This document shows positions 52,832 through 62,041 of a DNA stretch of 64,000 nucleotides, piece by piece. This DNA is from Promethearchaeota archaeon. GTDB taxonomy: Archaea; Asgardarchaeota; Lokiarchaeia; Sigyniarchaeales; SOKP01. The notes under the pieces were generated by a model. That model did no database searches. It had not been told where the DNA came from and saw nothing but the letters and a program-made list of their open reading frames with translations. The stretch spans positions 42,266-106,265 of the forward strand of contig JAUWGH010000009.1 of the NCBI GenBank assembly GCA_030606485.1. The letters are read 5' to 3'. Made by a program: the position numbers and the translations under genes. Every line of letters starts with the position of its first letter. Position 1 is the stretch's first letter.

Positions 52832-53641
52832 TCATTTTATTGTGGTTGAAATTATATCTTGATTTTTTAATGCTTTAAGTATAAATTCATCTTTTAAACC
52901 ATTTATTATTTGAACGGGAATATTTTGTTGACAAATTTGTTTGATTTTATTAATTTTACCTTTAATTCCGCCTGTTACATCGATTTTACTTTCTAAATCA
53001 GCTATTTCAATTATATCTAAATCTTCAAATTTCAATTCTGTCGCTAGTTTTATATAAAATTTGTCATTATCTCTTTCTCTGATAAATAATCCATCTTTTT
53101 CAATAGCAAAAATAACCTTAGAGATATTATAATTTTTAATTTTCTTACATAATTCCACGATGATTTGGTCCCCTGAAATAATTGAGAATGACCCCTTTGA
53201 ATCAAGGATTATATCTCCATACAAAATAGGTAAAATATCAAGATCTAAGGCAGTTTCAATAACATTAATCGATTGAGTTGAGATATTTTGAGAATCTTTG
53301 ATGAAAATACTGGAAGCTTGAATTGATAATGCAGGATATTTTTTTTCTAAAAATAGATTAATTAAATAGGAATTGAATTTATTCATTGATTGGTGAGTTT
53401 CAGTAAGTCCAAGAATTTGATTTGGAATAGATGCATTTATACCATTTGAAAGGCTATATTTTTTAGCAAGAGGATGGCCAAACGAACCTCCTCCATGAAT
53501 TAATATTAATTTTTCATTAGCATCTATAATTTGTTGAACTGCGCTTTTAACAACATTTTTTCTAATAGAAAAGGGTTTATTTTTATTAGTTAATAAACTT
53601 CCACCCAACTTTAATAGATAAATTTTATTACTGTTATTCAA
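52832..53641 (-). CDS. isopentenyl phosphate kinase
   Basis: The 269-residue amino acid kinase fold protein starts LLKLGGSLLTNKNKPF (ATP-binding) and has HGGGSFGHPLAKKY, whose first histidine is the catalytic residue of IPK. GDIILDSKGSFSIISGDQI and DVTGGIKGKI are further family marks. It phosphorylates isopentenyl phosphate to IPP, the last step of the archaeal mevalonate route. It lies 12 bases after mevalonate kinase and 10 before IDI-2 in the operon. Confidence 0.92.
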   Translation of the reverse strand: MNNSNKIYLLKLGGSLLTNKNKPFSIRKNVVKSAVQQIIDANEKLILIHGGGSFGHPLAKKYSLSNGINASIPNQILGLTETHQSMNKFNSYLINLFLEKKYPALSIQASSIFIKDSQNISTQSINVIETALDLDILPILYGDIILDSKGSFSIISGDQIIVELCKKIKNYNISKVIFAIEKDGLFIRERDNDKFYIKLATELKFEDLDIIEIADLESKIDVTGGIKGKINKIKQICQQNIPVQIINGLKDEFILKALKNQDIISTTIK

Positions 53642-53653
53642 TTTAAATCAATC

Positions 53654-54589
53654 TCATCCAATTATGGTTTTCCAGGCATCATAACCCTCTTTTTCGATTG
53701 CCTTGGCTATTTTTTCTTGTATTTCTTTATTTTCAGCTAAAGCAATTACTAAACCACCACGCCCGGTTCCTGTCATTTTAGCTCCAATCGCTCCATTTTT
53801 TAACGCTATTTGAACTAATTTATCATTTATTTCTCCTGAAACCGTAATTTCTTGGAGTAATTTGTGGTTTTGATTCATTAAATTACCTATAGAAATAATA
53901 TTTCCTTCAAGTAAGGCCATTTTTGCTTTATCTGCTATTTCTTTATATTCCTTAAAAATTTTCTCAAATTTATTAGGATTTTCATCTTTTAAACGCCGAA
54001 CATCAGCAACTACTTCTGCTGTAGAGGCAGTTATTCCTGAATTTGCGATTATTAAAATCATTTTTATTGGTGATTGCAAGAGATCCATAGTATTTTTCCC
54101 ACCACTCAAGTTTTTCACAAACCAAATCAATCCTCCATAAGTTGAGGCGGTATTGTCAATACCAGAAGGAGTTCCGTGATATGCTTTCTCTCCTTCATAC
54201 GCAGCTTCATTTATCTTTTCATCGTCCAAATTTAGATTAAAGCTGTCATTTAAGGCTCGAGCTAGTGATGTACATTGAGCCGCTGAAGCACCAACTCCAC
54301 TCGCAGCAATTAAATCTCCAGCAAAAGTTATTTCAAGTTTTTGACTATCTGTATCAATTTTTAGATACTCTAATACATTTTTAATGGATTGTTGTGCTTC
54401 ATCAAATTTCTTTATTTTATAACCTGGCGTTTCAGGTCTCTGATCATCAACAATCCATCCTTTGCCTTCGATAATTTTAATATTAGCAGTCGTAGAAGAA
54501 CCTAATGCTGATGCGATTGCTGAAAACCCATAAATAACAAAATGTTCACCAAATAAAATTGTTTTTCCATAACCTTTACCAAATCCCAT
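53654..54589 (-). CDS. mvk: mevalonate kinase
   Basis: The 311-residue GHMP kinase has the N-terminal substrate-binding GYGKTILFGEHFVIYG, the ATP loop AASGVGASAAQCTSLARA, the GIDNTASTYGG segment with the catalytic aspartate, and the C-terminal GAKMTGTGRGGLVIAL. It makes mevalonate 5-phosphate. The length is normal for archaeal enzymes. It is preceded by the small phosphomevalonate dehydratase subunit gene at 15 bases, so order in the operon does not strictly follow the reaction order. Confidence 0.93.
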   Translation of the reverse strand: MGFGKGYGKTILFGEHFVIYGFSAIASALGSSTTANIKIIEGKGWIVDDQRPETPGYKIKKFDEAQQSIKNVLEYLKIDTDSQKLEITFAGDLIAASGVGASAAQCTSLARALNDSFNLNLDDEKINEAAYEGEKAYHGTPSGIDNTASTYGGLIWFVKNLSGGKNTMDLLQSPIKMILIIANSGITASTAEVVADVRRLKDENPNKFEKIFKEYKEIADKAKMALLEGNIISIGNLMNQNHKLLQEITVSGEINDKLVQIALKNGAIGAKMTGTGRGGLVIALAENKEIQEKIAKAIEKEGYDAWKTIIG

Positions 54590-54604
54590 TAGTTTTACCC
54601 CATT

Positions 54605-54994
54605 TTATTTTATCTCTACAGTTCCTTCTGAACCATTAACAATGATTTTTTGTCCAGTTTTAATATTATTAATATCAATTTTGTCCACACAAGGAATTTC
54701 ACTAATTATACAACCTACCGCTATTATCGTGTCAATTTGTTCATTTACTATTGCAGCTGGAGCAGTATTCTTTTTCTTCATCCGATACATCGTATAGGAA
54801 CCTACTGTTGAACCTTTTCCGGTAGGAAAAACTAACACTTTTCCAGTTATTGATTGACCCTCTAATTCATGTCCAACTTCAACCACCTTACCTGTATCAG
54901 GGTCAACGCCTCCATAAAATGAAATTCCATCTTTAGTTACAATCGCCTCTGCTTCTACTATTCCCTTATAAATCTTTCTCCCCTCTAACTTCAT
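54605..54994 (-). CDS. phosphomevalonate dehydratase, small subunit (aconitase-X swivel domain)
   Basis: The 129-residue protein matches the stand-alone AcnX swivel domain (DUF126): GRKIYKGIVEAEAIVT, then SFYGGVDPDTGKVVEVGHELEGQSITGKVLVFPTGKGSTVGSYTMYRM, the phosphate-binding stretch. It pairs with the large subunit to dehydrate mevalonate 5-phosphate to trans-anhydromevalonate phosphate. Its ATG overlaps the stop of the large subunit gene by four bases, a strong sign of co-translation. Confidence 0.9.
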   Translation of the reverse strand: MKLEGRKIYKGIVEAEAIVTKDGISFYGGVDPDTGKVVEVGHELEGQSITGKVLVFPTGKGSTVGSYTMYRMKKKNTAPAAIVNEQIDTIIAVGCIISEIPCVDKIDINNIKTGQKIIVNGSEGTVEIK

Positions 54995-56190
54995 ATTGTC
55001 GCCTCCTTAACACATTCTTTAATCGTTCCAATTTTTACTTTAAATTTATTCTTAGCGCGGCCATAATAACACGCTTTTGCTGAATCTACCATTATTCCCT
55101 TGAAGCGTCCTTTAATTGGAGCTACAACACAGCAAGTATCTGCTGCGAATTTTGCTCCAGCATCTTCAATTATTTTAGAATAGCCAGCTTCATCAGCGAT
55201 TCTTTTTGTAGGTCGAGCAGTAGTAATCCAAAATTCTTTATTTACTTTATTACCTTTCAATAAACTTGCAATTGTTGCTATTTCGTGAATTGAAGCGTGA
55301 GGACACCCGATACTAACGAAATCAATTTCAATATCATCATCAATAAGATCAGAACGAGTTTTATTAAGGTTATCCTGATTAATTTCAAAAATATCATCTC
55401 TTGGTTTAGGATACATATTATATTCTGGGGTTATGCCTTCCATATGAAATAATGCTGTACCTCCATAAGTAGCCACTGAAGCGCAGAATGATTTAAGTTC
55501 CTCAACTGTTGCTGAAGAAATTCCAGTAATATAAGGTATTTTCTTTCCTAATTCAACCAATTTATCACCAATTATTTTTCCTAACACGCCAAATTCATCT
55601 GTACCTTTCACTGGAACCTTAACTTCAATTAAAACCTGTCCATGACGATTTTTATCTAGATGATAACCATATTTTGGTGTTTTTCCAGTTAAAGCAGCAG
55701 CTAGTGCACTTGGACCACCTTCACGATTTGTTCGAGCACCAATAACAGAATTTGAATAGCAAACAGCACTACTCTCGGCCCAAGCAATATGCTGACCAAA
55801 ATGTGGGGCGTTTCCTATTAAATATGGTGTACAAGAACATGTTGTAATTATTCCCATTTTTGCAAAGGTATCTATAGCACGGTTTTGATTAATAGCAAAT
55901 TCTTTTTCAATTCCTAAAGCTTGCCAATTTTCTCGGTCCATTCCGGCTGGATTTAAAGTTGTTAAGACCCTAACCTTTCCATCTTCTGCCATCTCACCTA
56001 AAAATTCTAGACCTGCTTCCCCTAAATTTGCATAAGAAACTCCTGCTATTTGCACGCTATAAACCTCAATCATACATTCTGCATCGAATATCTCACCTAA
56101 TGTGGTTAATATCTCCATGGATTTTTGAGTTGATCTTCCTTGCTTGCCATCCAACATATCTTTTTCTTCTGATGTTAATTTCAATCTCAT
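54991..56190 (-). CDS. phosphomevalonate dehydratase, large subunit (aconitase-X catalytic domain)
   Basis: The 399-residue protein is the AcnX catalytic part (DUF521). Landmarks are ITTCSCTPYLIGN, AWAESSAVCYSNSVIGARTNREGGPSALAAALTGKTP, SIGCPHAS and FAADTCCVVAP, which contain the conserved cysteines expected to hold the iron-sulfur cluster. The enzyme acts on mevalonate 5-phosphate in most archaea. Close hydroxyproline dehydratases exist in bacteria, but the operon settles the assignment. The UbiD-type decarboxylase gene lies 13 bases upstream. Confidence 0.92.
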   Translation of the reverse strand: MRLKLTSEEKDMLDGKQGRSTQKSMEILTTLGEIFDAECMIEVYSVQIAGVSYANLGEAGLEFLGEMAEDGKVRVLTTLNPAGMDRENWQALGIEKEFAINQNRAIDTFAKMGIITTCSCTPYLIGNAPHFGQHIAWAESSAVCYSNSVIGARTNREGGPSALAAALTGKTPKYGYHLDKNRHGQVLIEVKVPVKGTDEFGVLGKIIGDKLVELGKKIPYITGISSATVEELKSFCASVATYGGTALFHMEGITPEYNMYPKPRDDIFEINQDNLNKTRSDLIDDDIEIDFVSIGCPHASIHEIATIASLLKGNKVNKEFWITTARPTKRIADEAGYSKIIEDAGAKFAADTCCVVAPIKGRFKGIMVDSAKACYYGRAKNKFKVKIGTIKECVKEATI

Positions 56191-56203
56191 CGACTTCTAT
56201 ATA

Positions 56204-57514
56204 TTAAAAATATTTATTTATGTCTACTTTAGGGAAATTTGCTTTATTATAACTCTTTCCTTTAGCTACAAGTGGTTTTGTCAAATCAAAACCAATTTTT
56301 GTAGTCATTTTTGTACCAGGTTCAGCACTAGGATCTAGACTACTTCCTGGTTCTTTATCTTTAATGATCATCCGTGTATCCCCTTGAAAGCGAGTTGCCA
56401 TTGCCCATTCTACAAACAGAGGGTTATAAATATTAATATCCTTATCAACAATAAAAACATGTTTGCAGCTTTTATGACCAGTAAAAGCTTCTTCTATTGC
56501 CATTTTGCCATCTTCTTCTGTTTTTTTATCAATTTGGATGATTGCATGTAACCAGGAACATCCACCAGGATTAATATTTACATCCAAGCATTTCACTCCT
56601 GCTTCATTTATTTTTTTGAAAATAGTTGGTTCTCGTGGCATTCCCATTAATATTTTATGCTCAAGCGCCCCTGGTAATAAAGCTTGCCAAATTGCCTTCT
56701 TTCTATGAGTGATTTTTTTGACTTCAAAAACAGGTTCTTCCCTAATCACGTCATAAGTTTCTGTTAAATCGACAAATGGCCCTTCAGAGTGTTTTTTTTC
56801 CATATAAACGCGACCTTCTAAAACAAATTCTGTTTCTGCAGGAATTAAAAGATCTACTGAATTTGCTTTAACAACTTTAATGGGTTCTAATGCATTTGCT
56901 ATTTGTAATTCATCAACTCCAATATCTACAGAAGTCGCTCCAGCAATTAGAATGTTAGGAGTATTTCCAATACAAAATGCTACATCTAATTCAGCGTTTT
57001 TTTCCAAAAATTTATGAAAATGACGACCACTAACTATTCGAGTAGCAAATTTTTCTTTAGAAAATTGCATTGCTCGATGAAAATCCATATTTTGTCCATA
57101 ATCTGGATCTCTAGTAATAACAACAGCAGAACTGATATAATTCCCACCATCTTTTTCACAATGGAATAAAATTGGAAGTTTATCTAAATCAACGTTCGAT
57201 TCAATTACTTCTTGACAAGGAGCGTTTGAAACAATCTCTGGTTCCGAACGTTCAGATATTGCTTTTGAAAGCAATGGTATGAGATCTACTGGAGTCACGC
57301 CGAAATATGAAGCAATTACATTCTTGGTACAAAATATATTACCAACCACTCGAAATTCCGATTCTTTAACATTATTAAACATTACTGGGGTTGGTTCAAT
57401 CTCTTTTAAAATTCCAGAGATCTCTAATTTCTTCGATACTTCAACATCTACCTTTCGAAGAAGACCTTTCTCATCAATTTGATTTATATATTCTCTAAAT
57501 CCCATAAATTTCAA
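56204..57514 (-). CDS. UbiD-family decarboxylase, probably trans-anhydromevalonate phosphate decarboxylase
   Basis: The 436-residue protein has the UbiD layout, with DKLPILFHCEKDGGNYISSAVVITRDPDYGQNMDFHRAMQF in the prenylated-FMN domain and EGPFVDLTETYDVIREEPVF carrying the conserved glutamates near the active site. It should decarboxylate trans-anhydromevalonate 5-phosphate to isopentenyl phosphate, feeding IPK. The cofactor needs a UbiX-type flavin prenyltransferase, which is not in the window. The gene is between HMG-CoA reductase and the dehydratase subunits, which supports the function more than sequence alone. Confidence 0.9.
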   Translation of the reverse strand: MKFMGFREYINQIDEKGLLRKVDVEVSKKLEISGILKEIEPTPVMFNNVKESEFRVVGNIFCTKNVIASYFGVTPVDLIPLLSKAISERSEPEIVSNAPCQEVIESNVDLDKLPILFHCEKDGGNYISSAVVITRDPDYGQNMDFHRAMQFSKEKFATRIVSGRHFHKFLEKNAELDVAFCIGNTPNILIAGATSVDIGVDELQIANALEPIKVVKANSVDLLIPAETEFVLEGRVYMEKKHSEGPFVDLTETYDVIREEPVFEVKKITHRKKAIWQALLPGALEHKILMGMPREPTIFKKINEAGVKCLDVNINPGGCSWLHAIIQIDKKTEEDGKMAIEEAFTGHKSCKHVFIVDKDINIYNPLFVEWAMATRFQGDTRMIIKDKEPGSSLDPSAEPGTKMTTKIGFDLTKPLVAKGKSYNKANFPKVDINKYF

Positions 57515-57599
57515 TCATCTCAAAGCCTTATTATTAATAATACAATTATCTACATTATTGTTTTTTTTAAGAAAACTTACATGAATAAATTTTAAAAAA

Positions 57600-58880
57600 C
57601 TAAAGGTTTTCACTATCAATTATTTTTTTAAAAATTTCTTTCGCATAATCAACTCTAATTTTTTTATCTTCCACCAATTTTTTTGCAACTTTTTCTATTA
57701 ATTCTTCAGGTACTCCCGCTAGTTTTGCAATATTTCTTGAATGTAGGGACATATGTCCTTTTTGAATTCCTTCTGAAGCTAAAGCTCTTAGAGCAGCTAC
57801 ATTTTGAGCCAAACCGAGAGCGGCTGCTACTTGAGAAAGCTCATTAGCACTTTTAATATTTAAAATTTTTAACGCTAATCGTGCCATAGGATGTATTTTA
57901 GTCATTCCACCTATAATGCCAAGAGCAAGAGGTATTTCTATTTCTCCTGCTAAGTTCCCATCTGAATCAACTTGAAATTTTGTCAATGGAGAATAATGTC
58001 CACTTAATGCTGCAAATGCATGAGCCCCAGCTTCAATAGCGCGCGTATCATTTCCTGTAGCCATAGTTAAAGCTACAATCCCGTTCATTATACCTTTATT
58101 ATGGGTTGTTGCTCTGAAAGGATCAGCGAGTGCAAATTCATAGGCATTTATTATACCCTCAACTACATTATCTCCACCTAATAACTCTTTATTAAAAACA
58201 GCTTTACACCTTGCAAGACGATGTATAGCTAAGTTAGAAACAATTCTAAGAAAAACTTCTCCCTCACAAATTTCTTCAATATAAGGCGCTACAGCTTCTG
58301 CCATTGTATTTACTACATTGGCACCCATTGCATCTAAAACATCTACTAATAAATGGACAATCAGCATAGTACCTTTTCTTGTTGATATTTCATGAATTTC
58401 AAGATCAAATGCCCCCCCTTTTAAACTTGTTAAAATTGGATCTTGTTCATTCGCGATTTTTAAAATTTTATCCTTATTTTTCTCAATATTTTCTTTTGCA
58501 ATATTCATATTTTTTACATTAGTAACTTGTATCTGAGAAAACATTATTGATCTAATTTTTTCAGAATAGAATCCACCATTTTTTCTCGCAATTTTTGCAG
58601 CATTTGAAGCCGCAGCTACGACAGAAGGCTCTTCAATTACCATTGGTATTAAATAATCTTTATTATTAATTTTAAAATTGCAAGCAATACCCATTGGTAA
58701 ATGGTAACTCCCTATAACATTTTCTATTAATGTATCTAGTTGAGAAGGAGAAATATATCCATAATTTTTTAACAACTTGAGTTCTTCTCTATTAAGATTA
58801 ACAAGTTTAGTTATTACTTGTTGACGTTCATCAATTGATAATTTATAAAATCCAGGAATATTAGAGTTGATATCATTCAT
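57600..58880 (-). CDS. HMG-CoA reductase, class II (bacterial type)
   Basis: The 426-residue protein aligns from end to end with the Pseudomonas mevalonii type: IENVIGSYHLPMGIACNF, VIEEPSVVAAAS (catalytic Glu), DAMGANVVNTMAEAVAP, THNKGIMNG (catalytic Lys), ATGNDTRAIEAGAHA (Asp) and IQKGHMSLHSRNIA (His). Class I archaeal enzymes lack this pattern. Asp147 matches the aspartate that makes the P. mevalonii enzyme prefer NAD(H). It forms mevalonate from HMG-CoA. Class II enzymes in archaea are taken as bacterial acquisitions. Gap to the upstream gene is 17 bases. Confidence 0.93.
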   Translation of the reverse strand: MNDINSNIPGFYKLSIDERQQVITKLVNLNREELKLLKNYGYISPSQLDTLIENVIGSYHLPMGIACNFKINNKDYLIPMVIEEPSVVAAASNAAKIARKNGGFYSEKIRSIMFSQIQVTNVKNMNIAKENIEKNKDKILKIANEQDPILTSLKGGAFDLEIHEISTRKGTMLIVHLLVDVLDAMGANVVNTMAEAVAPYIEEICEGEVFLRIVSNLAIHRLARCKAVFNKELLGGDNVVEGIINAYEFALADPFRATTHNKGIMNGIVALTMATGNDTRAIEAGAHAFAALSGHYSPLTKFQVDSDGNLAGEIEIPLALGIIGGMTKIHPMARLALKILNIKSANELSQVAAALGLAQNVAALRALASEGIQKGHMSLHSRNIAKLAGVPEELIEKVAKKLVEDKKIRVDYAKEIFKKIIDSENL

Positions 58881-58897
58881 TATTTTACATACATTAT

Positions 58898-60106
58898 TTA
58901 AGAAATATTAAATTTATTTATATCTTCTTTTAGCAGTTGAGCATTGGGAGAATTAGCACGAATTAACTTGCTTTCTCCTCCAATTTTTCCTTCAATAATG
59001 TCCAAATTCGGATTCAATTCTTTTAAATTATTAATTATACTATTTTTTTCATTTTTATATGTTAATAATACCACTGAAGGACCCGTATCAATTGAAAAAT
59101 ATACATTATAACCAGATGCACGCAGTTCTCGAACTCGAAGCATAATCGCTAGAGTATCTGGCTTCCAAGCAATAATATTTTGCTTTTGTTGTGCGGTCAT
59201 TGTTATTGAATGCAGACACATTGTATCATATTCCGCTAATTCTCCAATTTTATTCAAATCACAATTATTTAATGCCTTAAAGAATTCAAAAACCTTTTTT
59301 TTCCGTTCTTTTAACCAAGAAAGAAAAAAAGGCGATTTTGGGGCAATCTTATGAACTTGTTCGGTTTTTAAATCAGAATTGATTGGAATAGTTATAAGGG
59401 AAATATTATTAACAAATTTTTTGTGTTCTTCTCTATCAAGGCGGATTGCAAAACAGTCAAATGGATCTATTGTAGGATGACTCAACCAAAGTGCGAATCC
59501 ACCTGCGGCACTACGTGTTCCAGATCCAGCTAAATATCTAGAAAATAAGCTAATTAAACGTTTATTTTCAATATATTCTGATTCATTGTTATATAATATC
59601 GAAATTGCAGCTAAAGCAAGAGCTGCAGAACCGGAAGCAGATGTTCCTAATCCTTTACCAGTTAACGATTTATGCGAAGATTTTAAAAAATTACCCGAAA
59701 TTAACAAAGCTTTTGATTTAATTTTTGAATATTCTCTAATTAGATCTAAAGAAATTGCAATTCTCTTTAAATTATCGTTCGATAATTTTTTTCCATTTAA
59801 AAATGCAATATCTTCTCTTAATCGCTTATCAAATTTTAAATAAGAAACTGTAAAGGCTGCATCATTATTAAAAGAAACACTGGGGAAATATGAGATTCGA
59901 TGTTCTTTACTTACCAACCCATGATATTTTAGTACTCCTTGAATAGGATATGCTAATGTATATGATTCACCCTCATCAGATATTGCCTTATTTTTTAATG
60001 GGAGTGTTTGAATATTATAATTCCTTTTAATTAAATAATTTAAAATCTCATCATAATCGTTTTTTAATTGATTCACAAGAGACTTAGGAACAATATTAGA
60101 CATCAT
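58898..60106 (-). CDS. mevalonate diphosphate decarboxylase-like GHMP protein
   Basis: The 402-residue protein is a GHMP-fold relative of diphosphomevalonate decarboxylase. It shows LTGKGLGTSASGSAALALAA (ATP loop), LAGSGTRSAAGGFALWLSH with the substrate arginine, and YFSIDTGPSVVLL, whose aspartate is the catalytic residue of decarboxylases. Known members include MVD, phosphomevalonate decarboxylase, mevalonate 3-kinase and bisphosphomevalonate decarboxylase, so the exact substrate cannot be assigned. It is five bases downstream of HMG-CoA synthase in an operon that already encodes the dehydratase/UbiD route, which makes its job puzzling. It is longer than most MVDs (about 330-400 aa). Confidence 0.8.
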   Translation of the reverse strand: MMSNIVPKSLVNQLKNDYDEILNYLIKRNYNIQTLPLKNKAISDEGESYTLAYPIQGVLKYHGLVSKEHRISYFPSVSFNNDAAFTVSYLKFDKRLREDIAFLNGKKLSNDNLKRIAISLDLIREYSKIKSKALLISGNFLKSSHKSLTGKGLGTSASGSAALALAAISILYNNESEYIENKRLISLFSRYLAGSGTRSAAGGFALWLSHPTIDPFDCFAIRLDREEHKKFVNNISLITIPINSDLKTEQVHKIAPKSPFFLSWLKERKKKVFEFFKALNNCDLNKIGELAEYDTMCLHSITMTAQQKQNIIAWKPDTLAIMLRVRELRASGYNVYFSIDTGPSVVLLTYKNEKNSIINNLKELNPNLDIIEGKIGGESKLIRANSPNAQLLKEDINKFNIS

Positions 60107-60111
60107 TGACC

Positions 60112-61755
60112 CTAAATATTAATATAATGATAAGCTGATTTATTTAAGGGAATATAAGTAGGAGTCCAATTTAACAATCCATTACTTACGGATTGATCTT
60201 CAAGCGTACTTTCAACACGACGCATTTCACATTCTAAAAGATTTCCTCTTTCTGGATAGCCTTGGATTCTTACTAGATCTTCTTTTAGGAAGCTAAGGTC
60301 ATTTCCATTTCTATCGATTGGCTCAGAAATTAATACAGCAAATAGTGGAAAAAACTTCGTATAAAAACCAGAATGTCCTTTAGGACAATAATTTAATCCC
60401 TCTATATGTGGAATTATACATCCTTCATTGCAAAAATGAAGTGTAAAACCTTTTGCTTTATTTTTTTTATATTCCTCTATATGTCCTAAGCTAATGTGCG
60501 GTGTTAAAAGACCTTGTTTTATCTGTTCGTATTCTCGAACACTTTTTCGTTCTTTTATTTTAAGATAATCAATAATTTGTGGTCTGTGTCTAACAACTCG
60601 ATTAAATCTTGGCTGAACTTTTAATAAACCTGAGATACAAGTTGCCCCAGAACCATAAGAACCAAAATAAATTGTACTACCCACACGAGCAGTAGTTTCG
60701 AGGATATACAATATTTGAGCCCAAACTGAAGCTGAATACATATTACCGAAATGCATAGGGACTTTCAATTGTGGAATTACTCTATTTTTTATATTTGTAA
60801 GTACCCAATTTTTCATGATGTCTAGTTGAGTTAATTTCAATCCTTTATCTTTTAATTTTACACCTATAAATTCTGGAATGAAACTTATATTTTGCATAAA
60901 GTCATTTATTTTTTTAATAATTGAAGATCTTATATGATGCGGTTCAATTTTTAAAGTTCTACTTATATCCTTAACCCAACGCTTAACGATTATATTCTGC
61001 ATGCATTTTAAAGCTAGCTTACTATATGGAGCATGAAATACATAATAATCTGCGTAAAAATCTCCAATATTTTTAGTTAAATCATCAAATGCAGCTAATT
61101 GAAAATTAAGATAAGAATCAACGGAATATCGTCCAAATACTTGAGGAACTGATTCATTTGCGGGTCTATAAAAATCATTAATATTTCCTGAAATTTTTCC
61201 GAATTTCTTACTGAAGGTTGCTATTCGTGGATTTTTTGATAGAACAAAAGCCACTGCACCTGCTCCTTGTGTGGGCTCTCCTGGACTTTCTAAATTATAA
61301 GAAGATATATCTGCTCCTATTACCAATGCTCTTTTAATTACATCCCCCTCAATTAAAGCAATTGCATTAAGAATTGCAAGTGTACCAGCAGCACAAGCGT
61401 TATATACATCTTGTGTTAAAGAATTTATGTTAATCCCTAATAATTGGGCGAGTATATTTGAAACAGATTTAACAGCATAAGTTATTGTTTCAGTTCCAAC
61501 AAATATTGCATCTATTTTTTTCGGATTGATATTTCCTCGAAGTAATGCATTATAACCGGCTTTTAACCCCATAGATACAATATCTTCACCTACTTCAGGA
61601 AATCTCATCTCTTTTAAAAGCAATCCCTTTTTATATTTATTTGGATCAACATTTCTTATAATGGCAAGATCATTTAAATTCAAATAAAATCTTGGCGCAT
61701 AGAAACCAATTGAGTCTATTCCGATATTACTAAATAAGTGTTTATCACTCTTCAT
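60112..61755 (-). CDS. HMG-CoA synthase with long C-terminal extension
   Basis: Residues 1 to about 390 are a thiolase-fold HMG-CoA synthase: catalytic Glu57 in FPEVGEDIVSMG, Cys121 in TQDVYNACAAGTLA, the histidine region VFHAPYSKLALKCM, and FGSYGSGATCISGLL. It condenses acetyl-CoA with acetoacetyl-CoA. Archaeal enzymes have about 350 residues; this one has 547. The extension holds CNEGC...CPKGH, a CX3C-X10-CX3H arrangement that may bind zinc, and a strand-rich tail. The usual archaeal DUF35 partner is not separately encoded next to it, so the extension could replace such a partner. It is the first gene of the operon. Divergent cis-prenyltransferase lies 286 bases away. Confidence 0.88.
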   Translation of the reverse strand: MKSDKHLFSNIGIDSIGFYAPRFYLNLNDLAIIRNVDPNKYKKGLLLKEMRFPEVGEDIVSMGLKAGYNALLRGNINPKKIDAIFVGTETITYAVKSVSNILAQLLGININSLTQDVYNACAAGTLAILNAIALIEGDVIKRALVIGADISSYNLESPGEPTQGAGAVAFVLSKNPRIATFSKKFGKISGNINDFYRPANESVPQVFGRYSVDSYLNFQLAAFDDLTKNIGDFYADYYVFHAPYSKLALKCMQNIIVKRWVKDISRTLKIEPHHIRSSIIKKINDFMQNISFIPEFIGVKLKDKGLKLTQLDIMKNWVLTNIKNRVIPQLKVPMHFGNMYSASVWAQILYILETTARVGSTIYFGSYGSGATCISGLLKVQPRFNRVVRHRPQIIDYLKIKERKSVREYEQIKQGLLTPHISLGHIEEYKKNKAKGFTLHFCNEGCIIPHIEGLNYCPKGHSGFYTKFFPLFAVLISEPIDRNGNDLSFLKEDLVRIQGYPERGNLLECEMRRVESTLEDQSVSNGLLNWTPTYIPLNKSAYHYINI

Positions 61756-62041
61756 AGAAGATTTCTCTATTATTCAAGACTAAGATTTTCTTTTTTTAAG
61801 CCAGTAGGGATTACTTAAATGTTCATTTAATATAATAAATTATTATTTATTAAAAAGTGTAAAAGTTTATAAAATATTTAAAAATTCTCTTAACTTTAAT
61901 AATTTAAATTGTTCATATTCTTATTGATGTTAAAGTACAATATTGAATCAAAAAGTAAATGATTGTTTATTTTTCTAATGATTAAATCAATATAAATTTT
62001 TTTTAATGCAATTTATTTATAATATCTAGGTGGGAAATAAG
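61756..62041. promoter_or_regulatory. divergent intergenic region between the isoprenoid operon and the cis-prenyltransferase gene
   Basis: 286 AT-rich bases with no coding pattern. It must hold the promoter of the nine-gene operon on the minus strand and that of the cis-prenyltransferase on the plus strand (AGGTGG ribosome-binding site at 62028-62033). No single TATA box stands out clearly among several A/T runs. Confidence 0.45.
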
